Below are positions 1 to 5,419 of a stretch of DNA of 5,419 nucleotides, one piece after another. The DNA lies in the NCBI GenBank assembly GCA_023487645.1, contig JAMDBX010000030.1, positions 1-5,419 on the forward strand. Reading direction: 5' to 3'. Each line of letters starts with the position of its first letter. The first letter of the stretch is position 1. The DNA comes from Patescibacteria group bacterium (GTDB taxonomy: Bacteria; Patescibacteria; Microgenomatia; Daviesbacterales; UBA10151). A program made the position numbers and the translations under genes. The notes beneath the pieces are model-generated. The model saw only the letters and a program-made list of their open reading frames with translations. It did no database searches and had not been told where the DNA came from.

Positions 1-29
1 TCATAATGATTCAATCTCACCTGGCTTTG
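1..29. repeat. Left arm of a perfect 29-base inverted repeat
   Basis: The first 29 bases of the window are the exact reverse complement of 799-827. With one extra C in the other copy (798), the match runs on through four more bases (30-33, AAAA against TTTT at 794-797). The arm supplies the stop codon and last codons of the GT39-like gene. Because it begins at base 1, its true outer limit may lie outside the window. A match this long is not expected by chance in 5.4 kb. Confidence 0.93.
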
Positions 30-1257
30 AAAAGTCAGATTTGACTCGAGTAGGATATTCATACCAATAATCCTTTATAAAATCAGCAAAGTTAAGAAGA
101 ATCACAAGAATCATTGCAAATACAAAAATGGAGCGCCAAAATTTATTTCTTACACTAACTAAAGTTATCATCCCTACAGAACTAATCACAGCATAAGATG
201 GAATTAAACTTAATAATCTGCTTGCACGATGAATATCTGATGCCAAACCAAACAAAATAGGCATCAGAAAAAAGGAAATAGCAATAACAACTAGTATCGG
301 CTGTCTTTTTTGCAGGATTTTTGCTAGACCGAGCGCAAAAAGGGGTAAGCTTGCCAGAAGAAACATACCCTGTTTACCCGTAGAATGGTATGGGGTAGTA
401 TCTCCCTGGAGGAACAAAAAAGAGGGATCAAAAGCCGATATAAAAGGGAGCAATATTTGCTGATATGAAGTGACCTTGTATGCTCTATATAAACCGAGTG
501 CAGAACCAGGATATTGATTCTTAACCACTAATAACATTAATGGAAAAACACTAATGAGTATGAGGAAAATCAAAACTTGATGGATAACCATTTTTGGCGA
601 CTTCCTATTTAGGAAATAAACAAAAGCAATAGTAAGAATTATAAGCGGTAGCACTATTAATCTTAAGCCAAGATAAGAATAAATGCTGCAACCTAAACTG
701 GTTGCAGCCAAAACCAGGTATTTATTCTTTGCATTTTTGTTATACTTCACTATCATCCAAAGCCAGAAAGCGATAAATGGAACCGGAGCAATATTTTCCA
801 AAGCCAGGTGAGATTGAATCATTATGATTGGTGTAGTTGCAAAAATTAGCAGACTGCAAATCGCAGCCTTTAGTCCAAACAGTTCGTAAACCAACAAAAA
901 AATTATACTTCCGCTTAATAAAACAAGAAAGACACTGACTGCTCTTAAAACAAAATAGGAGGGTCCAAACAGACGAAATGCCAAAACTTCTGAATAAAAA
1001 GTTATTGGTTGCTTCCAATCCTTTGAATCCTCCGCAGCTGTAAACAAAGGTAAAAACCTTCCATTTGAATCATGCCCTGTTCTTGCTACCAAAACCGCAT
1101 TATAACCAATTGCCGCCTCATCGCCATTTATACTGGGCGGCACATCCAAAATCCTGTATGTAAACAGAAGCCAGCCAAAGATAAAAAAAGCCAGCAGAAT
1201 AATTATTATCCTAAACCCTGGGATACTAAGCATCATTCTTTCTAGGAAAATATTCAT
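1..1257 (-). CDS. GT39/PMT-like membrane glycosyltransferase (GT-C fold); C-terminus probably artefactual
   Basis: Predicted multi-pass membrane enzyme that would transfer a sugar from a polyprenyl-phosphate donor on the outer face of the cytoplasmic membrane. About 11 hydrophobic segments are visible (roughly residues 15-34, 100-124, 130-147, 155-171, 179-196, 198-215, 224-245, 297-315, 319-338, 347-367, 374-391). After the first comes PPSINGDEAAIGYNA (40-54), whose Asp46-Glu47 sits where GT39/ArnT enzymes have their catalytic acidic residue, then GRFLPL (66-71). HRASRLLSLIPSYA (343-356) is also typical of this family. It ends at residue 418, soon after the last helix and a YEYP motif, where relatives usually continue into a soluble C-terminal domain. 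The last nine residues and the stop lie in an inverted copy of 799-827, so the true 3' end is probably missing. It overlaps the upstream gene by 32 bases from Met1; Met8 (1236) or Met9 (1233) would reduce this to 11 or 8, and an AGAAAGA stretch just before Met8 is only a weak ribosome site. Family is fairly sure; donor and acceptor are unknown. Confidence 0.8.
   Translation of the reverse strand: MNIFLERMMLSIPGFRIIIILLAFFIFGWLLFTYRILDVPPSINGDEAAIGYNAVLVARTGHDSNGRFLPLFTAAEDSKDWKQPITFYSEVLAFRLFGPSYFVLRAVSVFLVLLSGSIIFLLVYELFGLKAAICSLLIFATTPIIMIQSHLALENIAPVPFIAFWLWMIVKYNKNAKNKYLVLAATSLGCSIYSYLGLRLIVLPLIILTIAFVYFLNRKSPKMVIHQVLIFLILISVFPLMLLVVKNQYPGSALGLYRAYKVTSYQQILLPFISAFDPSFLFLQGDTTPYHSTGKQGMFLLASLPLFALGLAKILQKRQPILVVIAISFFLMPILFGLASDIHRASRLLSLIPSYAVISSVGMITLVSVRNKFWRSIFVFAMILVILLNFADFIKDYWYEYPTRVKSDFSKPGEIESL
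799..827. repeat. Right arm of a perfect 29-base inverted repeat, inside the GT39-like gene
   Basis: This copy encodes, on the minus strand, the conserved-looking IMIQSHLAL segment (about residues 145-153) of the GT39-like protein, so it is in its natural coding context. The copy at 1-29 carries the same bases in opposite orientation and reads as the unrelated tail SKPGEIESL. The interior copy is therefore most likely the original and the terminal one derived from it. Confidence 0.93.
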
Positions 1258-2383
1258 AAATCAGATATAGAGAAGATGCTGCAAAAATTGTCTGAAGAAC
1301 ACTTCTGGCAAAATTATAATCGGGGTTAAGATGCAAAATCGTCCAGATACTAGAAGAGTTCTGCAAAGAAGGCCAGATTGGGGCAAAAATACCAATGGTA
1401 AGCGTGGGATCAAAAAAGAAAAGCGATACTAACCAACTAACAAATATCAGCAAATACGATACAAAGTTTTTAAACCTGGAAGTTACTAAATCTAAAATCA
1501 CCAGCGGGGTAAGCCAAATCAACCATTGAGGATGATAGTGGGTAAATACAAAAAATAACAAAAGCGGTATTAAAAATAATTTCCAAATGCTGATCTTTAT
1601 ATTAGGCCTCCATATAATAAGGTAGAAAAACAATAAAAATGCCGGAAACAGAATTATAACCTCCCCTCCTGATACAGGAATATTGGCATAAAGACTTTTT
1701 GAGCTTTGATTGGCAAACAAAGCGGTTGATCTAAAACTGTGTGAGAATAAGTAAGGGATTATTGATAATAAATAAGGCACCATTGATAGAATAAGTAACC
1801 TAAATCTTTCTTGATAATTTCTGCCCAGAACCACTAATGGGATTACTAGGAATATAGGTGACAGCTTAAACGCAACGCCAAAGCCTAATACCAATGCAGC
1901 CCAATTAAGATTATTCTTTATGACCAGATAAACAGACAAAATTACAAAGAAGGTAGGGATAATATCAAATTGGCCCATCATGTAAGTAGCATATAAATTA
2001 ATTGGATTAAATATCCAAAGCAAAAACGCCAATAAGGATTTTTTTGGATTATCAAATAATTTCAAAAATATAAATCCAGTCAGTAAATCAAAAATAAAGT
2101 AGGGAAGTTTTAATAATAATAGATGGAAATTAAACTGAGTAATTCCTGACAAACCTAAAACACTAAATAAGAAATTAAATATTCCATGATAAAGATATAT
2201 AAGCGGTGGGTAATTTAGGACAGCAGAATTAGAGCTAAAATCATACAGATTTAAAATATTACCGGAAGCAACCACCTTACCGGCAAAGTCAAAAACTTGT
2301 ATATCCGAGTGGAAGGTAGTTAAAGATAACAATATCCTGAGTATTACTCCAACCACCAAAATAACCCACAATTTCTTTCTCAT
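1226..2383 (-). CDS. Gpi18-like / GT-C membrane mannosyltransferase family protein
   Basis: Predicted integral membrane glycosyltransferase of 385 residues with about ten hydrophobic segments, probably using a polyprenyl-phosphate sugar on the outer side of the membrane. The order of motifs fits GT-C enzymes related to Gpi18-type mannosyltransferases: after helix 1 an HSDIQVF loop (25-31, Asp27 the likely catalytic acid), then an amphipathic stretch with LYDF and NYPPLIYLYHG (57-67), KLPYFIFDLL (92-101), FNPINLYATYMMGQFDIIP (125-143, matching the NP...GQ-D motif of the group), FKLSP (172-176), and HYHPQWLIWLTP (282-293), a His-Pro-Gln-W loop common in these proteins. Length looks complete. 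The start ATG at 2383 overlaps the stop of the upstream GT4 gene in an ATGA (2380-2383), which suggests coupled translation; there is no Shine-Dalgarno sequence in front of it. The stop is TAG at 1228-1226, inside the start region of the next gene. The sugar cannot be inferred; mannose is only suggested by the relatives. Confidence 0.8.
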   Translation of the reverse strand: MRKKLWVILVVGVILRILLSLTTFHSDIQVFDFAGKVVASGNILNLYDFSSNSAVLNYPPLIYLYHGIFNFLFSVLGLSGITQFNFHLLLLKLPYFIFDLLTGFIFLKLFDNPKKSLLAFLLWIFNPINLYATYMMGQFDIIPTFFVILSVYLVIKNNLNWAALVLGFGVAFKLSPIFLVIPLVVLGRNYQERFRLLILSMVPYLLSIIPYLFSHSFRSTALFANQSSKSLYANIPVSGGEVIILFPAFLLFFYLIIWRPNIKISIWKLFLIPLLLFFVFTHYHPQWLIWLTPLVILDLVTSRFKNFVSYLLIFVSWLVSLFFFDPTLTIGIFAPIWPSLQNSSSIWTILHLNPDYNFARSVLQTIFAASSLYLIYEYFPRKNDA

Positions 2384-3459
2384 ATTTTTGCTATTTGAAT
2401 AATCCTGTCTGCAAAATTTTCCTTACTAAAAACTTTAGCTCTTTTAACTACCTGCTTAGCCAATCTCAATCTCAAGTTTTCTTCTTTTATCAATTTCAGA
2501 GTAAATCTCTTTAAATCATCTAAATCATTCCACAAGTATCCGCAGCTTTCATGCTCCACAATTTCTCTTTGACCACCCTTACCAATCACCACCGGCACGC
2601 AACCTCCAGCCATCGCTTCAACTGTAGAAATTCCAAAATGCTCCATCTTCGTTGGATCAGTTTCGGCAAATCCTGATGCATGCCAGTAAATAGAGGACTC
2701 GCCATATAGCTTCATTAAATCATCATAGTTTAAATTGGGATAAAAACTTATGGGAAACCCTTTGGCAGATTTTGCTAAATCTTTTAAATAATCTTTATCT
2801 CCCTCGCCCGCCGATCCAACCAAATGCAAACTCCAATCAGATATCTTCCCTGTTTCAAAAAGCTCTTTAAATGTCCTTATTAATAGACTATGTTTTTTAT
2901 CCTTAAGGTAGCCAAAAAAACGTCCCACCGAAAGTATATACTTTTTCTTTTTTAAAGGTTTAATCTTACTTACATCCACCGGCGGATAAACTACTTCCGA
3001 TTCTAGTGGCCAATTTTTTTCCGAATGCTCTTTAGTAAATTTTGAGTTATAAATAATTAAATCCCAACCTTTAAGTTTTATTTTTCCCTTTATGCTTTTT
3101 GCCGGTTGCCCCATCAAAGGAGACTGAATATGCAGGATATTCTTTTTGCTGGTTGGATAAAAAATACTGCCATCTGTCAGATAAAAGAGGATATCATAAT
3201 CCCTTAAAAAAAATAATCTATTCAAAGAGCCTGAACTTCTCCCCATGGGGGCCGTAATAAAATCTACCTTACTTAAATTCAGATCAAACCTTTTTGATAG
3301 CTCATCTTTTAGATACTCTGCACCCATCCTCCCTAAGTTTAAATCTAAAAGAACATCTACTTTTTTGTCTCTAGATAATACTTCAGCAATGGTCATCATA
3401 TACCTCTCTCCGCCACCAAAAGTATCAAGATAAGGGGAATAAATAGCTATTTTCATCAT
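2380..3459 (-). CDS. GT4 family glycosyltransferase, ALG11-like
   Basis: Predicted retaining GT-B glycosyltransferase that would use a nucleotide-sugar in the cytoplasm or at the inner membrane face. The N-terminal Rossmann-like half begins MKIAIYSPYLDTFGGGERY (2-20), with the glycine-rich acceptor-side loop at 15-17, and includes LHIQSPL (109-115) and YNSKFT (137-142). The C-terminal donor-binding half starts near YILSVGRF (174-181), includes LHLVGS (211-216), and carries the EX7E motif (Glu273 and Glu281) in MEHFGISTVEAMAGGCVPVV (272-291). The 'WHASGF...EHFGIS.VEAMAGG' block resembles ALG11-type mannosyltransferases, which extend lipid-linked glycans. A basic stretch at 169-173 and lack of membrane helices fit a peripheral protein. 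Two ATGs are in tandem (3459 and 3456); either could be used, and no Shine-Dalgarno site precedes them. The upstream GT2 gene ends five bases before. The GT4 family call is secure; ALG11-like specificity and mannose transfer are inference. Confidence 0.88.
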   Translation of the reverse strand: MMKIAIYSPYLDTFGGGERYMMTIAEVLSRDKKVDVLLDLNLGRMGAEYLKDELSKRFDLNLSKVDFITAPMGRSSGSLNRLFFLRDYDILFYLTDGSIFYPTSKKNILHIQSPLMGQPAKSIKGKIKLKGWDLIIYNSKFTKEHSEKNWPLESEVVYPPVDVSKIKPLKKKKYILSVGRFFGYLKDKKHSLLIRTFKELFETGKISDWSLHLVGSAGEGDKDYLKDLAKSAKGFPISFYPNLNYDDLMKLYGESSIYWHASGFAETDPTKMEHFGISTVEAMAGGCVPVVIGKGGQREIVEHESCGYLWNDLDDLKRFTLKLIKEENLRLRLAKQVVKRAKVFSKENFADRIIQIAKI

Positions 3460-3464
3460 TAAAG

Positions 3465-4268
3465 CTAAAACTTGAATCCATTCTCCATCAAGTTTTTGTC
3501 AATCTCCTCATAAAACTTATTCCTGGGTTTGGATTGTTGCAGCTCCCATAACCTCACATAAGTCATGTAAAGACTAAATGCTTGCAGCAAAGAATCCATT
3601 ATTCCTACTGATCCGTTAAAAAATCCTTTTCTCATAATTCCTTGATTAAAAATTTCTGTAACGAAAATTCTTAAGAATCTCCAACCGGACATTTTTGGAT
3701 GATTCGAGTTAAACCTCAAGTTGGCATCAATTTTAGACCAGTCTAAACTTTTTAGAACTATTTGGTCGATATTACGATGTGTAAGATGGAGCAAAGAATT
3801 CTTGCTATAACCTAATTTTCCTTTAAATTTGGGATATTCATGAACCTTACCGATCCAACTTTCAAAATCGGATTTTTTCAAAAGTCTAATTACCCAATCA
3901 GGCCAGAATGGCCCATATTTTACTTCAGTTCCAAAAATAACATTTCTTCTGGAGAGCGCGTAAGCGGAAAAATCTGCAAAACTGATCATCAGCTCAATTT
4001 CCTGTTTAAGTGTCTCAAGCACCCGTTCATCTGCATCCACATAAAGCACCCATTCTCCTTTCGCTTTTTCCATAGCAAAATTTCTAGTCTCAGCAAAATC
4101 TTGTGAATTTACCTGAAAAATTTTATCAGTATATTTCCTAACTATTTTTAAAGTATCATCCTTTGACCCGTTATCTACTACAATAATTTCATCAGCCCAT
4201 TTAACTGATTCTAAACAGGCCTCAATTCTATCCTGTTCATCCTTAGTAATTATAATTACGCTAAGCAT
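3465..4268 (-). CDS. GT2 glycosyltransferase, WaaE/KdtX-like
   Basis: Predicted inverting GT-A glycosyltransferase of 267 residues acting in the cytoplasm with a nucleotide-sugar. The catalytic domain starts at once (MLSVIIITKDEQDRIEACLE, 1-20), followed by WADEIIVVDNGSKDDT (24-39) for nucleotide binding, TRNFA (61-65), and VDADE (77-81), whose Asp78-x-Asp80 should bind the metal and donor. Downstream are RRNVIFG (107-113), FWPDWVIRLLKK (121-132) and WIGKVHEYP (138-146); His143-Glu144 matches the usual family motif. The C-terminal part has a hydrophobic stretch (about 219-242, GSVGIMDSLLQAF...) that may rest on the membrane, as in other members of the group. The size fits WaaE-like enzymes that add sugars to lipopolysaccharide core or similar lipid acceptors. 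Five bases separate it from the gene upstream and five from the GT4 gene downstream, so it is almost certainly in an operon. It resembles its upstream neighbour motif for motif, as a diverged tandem paralogue. Acceptor and sugar are unknown. Confidence 0.88.
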   Translation of the reverse strand: MLSVIIITKDEQDRIEACLESVKWADEIIVVDNGSKDDTLKIVRKYTDKIFQVNSQDFAETRNFAMEKAKGEWVLYVDADERVLETLKQEIELMISFADFSAYALSRRNVIFGTEVKYGPFWPDWVIRLLKKSDFESWIGKVHEYPKFKGKLGYSKNSLLHLTHRNIDQIVLKSLDWSKIDANLRFNSNHPKMSGWRFLRIFVTEIFNQGIMRKGFFNGSVGIMDSLLQAFSLYMTYVRLWELQQSKPRNKFYEEIDKNLMENGFKF

Positions 4269-4273
4269 AGTTC

Positions 4274-5173
4274 TTAAAATTTGTTTCTAATTTTTTGGAA
4301 AAATCTTTTGAGGGTATTTTTAGATAAATTGGCATATTTAAACCAATATCCTATTTCAATTCCTGACTCGTTACTTACTTGTTTTAAATCCGGCAAAGTT
4401 ACTTCTTGAGACTTAAATCCTTCCATTTCCCAAACACGAAGATAAACTATCACAAAAGAAAAAGATTGGAGCAAACCCAAAACTAAACCATGCAAACCAT
4501 CTTCAAATCCGCGATTGGCAAAAAATCTCCCCAAAAATTCGCTTAAAGGCTTTTTGATCAAATCTTTCCAGTCGAATTTATAACCGTCTTTAATCAATTC
4601 CTCCGACTGGATTTTAGTGTACCTAATCATTCTTTCCAAAAATTGAGAAATAGAATAATAGGAGTTATGAATAATAGCCCATTCTTCCAAAGAAGATAAA
4701 TCCAGCCCTTCTCCTAAAACCTCAGGAGGCCTGTGAATTTTATCAGTCCATACTACCTTTCCTTTTTTAAAAAACCGAATATTATAATCCGGCCACCACA
4801 TCGAGGCTTTCATCCAACGACCCAAAATTATATTTTTCCTGGGAATTCTAACGTAATTTATTTGCTCCATGCTGTCTGCAATCTCCTGCAGTCTTTTCCC
4901 TAAACTTTCCGGAATTTGTTCATCAGGATCAACAATTAAAATCCAGTCATTTACAGTTTTAGATATGGCAAAATTCCTGGCTGGTTCTACAAATTCAACC
5001 CTTTTATGAAAAAATATTTTTGCTCCCAGTTTCTTCGCAATCTCAACAGTTTTATCCTCCGAATGCATATCACAAACCACAACCTCATCAGCCCAACCAA
5101 CACTTTTTATTGCTCCTTCTATATCTTTCTCAGAGTTTAAGGTATTTATGACAACGGATATTTTTTCTCTCAT
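4274..5173 (-). CDS. GT2 glycosyltransferase, WaaE/KdtX-like, with C-terminal extension
   Basis: Predicted inverting GT-A glycosyltransferase, 299 residues, cytoplasmic or attached to the inner membrane face. Motifs in order: ISVVINTLNSEKDIEGAI (5-22), WADEVVVCDMHSEDKT (27-42; a CDMHS variant of the nucleotide-binding D-x-x-S-x-D-x-T), ARNFA (65-69), VDPDE (81-85; Asp82 and Asp84 as the DXD metal site), PRKNIILG (111-118), WWPDYNIRFFKK (126-137), and DKIHRPPEVLG (144-154). In the last block the residue after His147 is Arg148, where the neighbouring paralogue has Glu. A hydrophobic segment (about 225-246) precedes VWEMEGF, then roughly 50 further residues end in a basic tail (KNTLKRFFQKIRNKF), which may hold the protein to acidic lipids. 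No Shine-Dalgarno sequence precedes the ATG; a -10-like TATGAT ends seven bases upstream, so a leaderless start is possible. It may be the first gene of the visible unit or be co-transcribed with the gene at the right edge. Substrate unknown. Confidence 0.88.
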   Translation of the reverse strand: MREKISVVINTLNSEKDIEGAIKSVGWADEVVVCDMHSEDKTVEIAKKLGAKIFFHKRVEFVEPARNFAISKTVNDWILIVDPDEQIPESLGKRLQEIADSMEQINYVRIPRKNIILGRWMKASMWWPDYNIRFFKKGKVVWTDKIHRPPEVLGEGLDLSSLEEWAIIHNSYYSISQFLERMIRYTKIQSEELIKDGYKFDWKDLIKKPLSEFLGRFFANRGFEDGLHGLVLGLLQSFSFVIVYLRVWEMEGFKSQEVTLPDLKQVSNESGIEIGYWFKYANLSKNTLKRFFQKIRNKF

Positions 5174-5180
5174 GATCTAA

Positions 5181-5209
5181 ATCATAACAAAACGGCCATA
5201 TAAAATCAG
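5181..5209 (-). promoter_or_regulatory. Weak candidate sigma-70-type promoter before the first GT2 gene
   Basis: On the minus strand, CTGATT (5209-5204) and TATGAT (5186-5181) are separated by 17 bases, the usual spacing. The -10 box is one mismatch from TATAAT; the -35 box matches only TGA of TTGACA. The -35 box overlaps the stop codon of the upstream gene. Seven bases separate the -10 box from the ATG at 5173, so transcription from here would begin at or near the start codon and give a leaderless message. In AT-rich DNA such matches are common, so this is only a candidate. Confidence 0.25.
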
Positions 5210-5419
5210 TTTCCTTTTTTGATTACGGCCAAATCAGCAAGACCGCTCTTACCTTTGATAACTTCGTAATATTTAAAATTCTTTAATGCATCCGGAGTAC
5301 TAATATATAACACAGAACCATTCAAACCGTCGATAAACTTTTGATCTTTATTAACCGGGATATATCCAATATAAATATTATTAAATTGCTTAAACCTATA
5401 ATTATCTAATACGGCTTTA
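5206..5419 (-). CDS. 3' end of a probable GT39-like membrane glycosyltransferase (cut by the window edge)
   Basis: An open frame enters from the right edge (first whole codon at 5418) and runs 70 codons to a TGA at 5208-5206. It has no start inside the window, so the gene's 5' part lies outside. The peptide begins KAVLDNYRFKQFNNIYIGYI, has no membrane helix, and ends with a small beta-rich module: GSVLYISTPDAL, then YYEVIKGKSGLADLAVIKKGN. The pattern 'LY(V/I)STP-D/E...' followed about 20 residues later by a 'vik..dG..dl.vik' ending is what I associate with the extracytoplasmic C-terminal tail of GT39/PMT-like proteins of the type encoded at 1-1257. This assignment rests on a short, weakly conserved stretch and on its setting among glycosyltransferases, so it is tentative; that it is coding is better supported, by the open frame and ordinary composition. 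It ends 32 bases before the next gene and is probably part of the same operon. Confidence 0.55.
   Translation of the reverse strand, partial: KAVLDNYRFKQFNNIYIGYIPVNKDQKFIDGLNGSVLYISTPDALKNFKYYEVIKGKSGLADLAVIKKGN

Noticed and set aside
1..4. An ATGA at the left edge that could be a stop/start overlap with a further downstream gene.
   Set aside because: These bases belong to the inverted copy of 799-827 and are probably not in their natural place, so no gene start can be inferred from them.
1..827. A phase-variable invertible segment bounded by the inverted repeat.
   Set aside because: Inversion of the segment between the arms would break the GT39-like frame, no recombinase is encoded in the window, and one arm coincides with the window edge, which points to an artefact.
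740..1018. A 92-codon open frame on the minus strand inside the GT39-like gene.
   Set aside because: It lies in another frame of a gene with clear family motifs, is rich in Cys, Phe and Ser as shadow frames often are, and shows no recognisable domain.
3245..3433. A 62-codon open frame on the plus strand.
   Set aside because: It is antisense to the N-terminal half of the well-supported GT4 gene and has no recognisable motif.
3840..4106. An 88-codon open frame on the plus strand.
   Set aside because: It is antisense to the catalytic region of the downstream GT2 gene, and its composition (many Phe, Ser, Lys, His) is what the reverse of that sequence would give.
5191..5231. Two copies of ACGGCCA close together near the right-hand gene junction.
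   Set aside because: Seven bases is too short to distinguish from chance, and one copy lies in coding sequence.
1..5419. The window as a complete small circular element.
   Set aside because: There are no replication or mobilisation genes, no direct terminal repeat is visible between the two ends, and the left end carries an inverted repeat of internal sequence instead.

Overview
The window is a co-directional block of glycosyltransferase genes. All genes lie on the minus strand, so transcription runs from the right edge to the left. The DNA is AT-rich, coding is almost gapless, genes abut or overlap, and clear Shine-Dalgarno sites are missing. The two-part membrane glycosyltransferase architecture (a 'PPSINGDEAAIGYNA'-type opening) is one I associate with Candidate Phyla Radiation / Patescibacteria genomes, especially Microgenomates-like lineages. 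No ribosomal or other taxonomic marker is present, so this assignment is inference only.

Layout in transcription order. (1) 5419-5206: the last 70 codons of a gene cut by the right edge, resembling the soluble C-terminal end of a GT39-like membrane glycosyltransferase. (2) 5173-4274 and 4268-3465: two adjacent, related family-2 glycosyltransferases of the WaaE/KdtX type. (3) 3459-2380: a GT4 glycosyltransferase with ALG11-like signature sequence. (4) 2383-1226: a multi-pass GT-C enzyme resembling Gpi18-like mannosyltransferases. (5) 1257-1: a multi-pass GT39/PMT-like GT-C enzyme whose C-terminus appears abnormal. No stretch over 300 bases lacks a gene. The largest gap is 32 bases (5174-5205), which holds a weak candidate promoter.

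How they may work together. The GT2 and GT4 enzymes should act on the cytoplasmic face with nucleotide-sugar donors, building a glycan on a lipid or other acceptor. The two GT-C enzymes should act on the outer face of the membrane, probably with polyprenyl-phosphate-linked sugars. This suggests a surface polysaccharide, glycolipid or protein-glycosylation locus. The acceptor, the sugars, a flippase and a polyprenyl-phosphate-sugar synthase are not visible in the window.

The strongest anomaly is a perfect 29-base inverted repeat between the extreme left end (1-29) and the interior of the same gene (799-827). It supplies the stop codon and last residues of the left-most gene. It looks more like a foldback join at a contig end than real biology, and that C-terminus should not be trusted. 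I found no RNA genes, CRISPR arrays, insertion sequences or convincing terminators, and nothing that I would call a new system.
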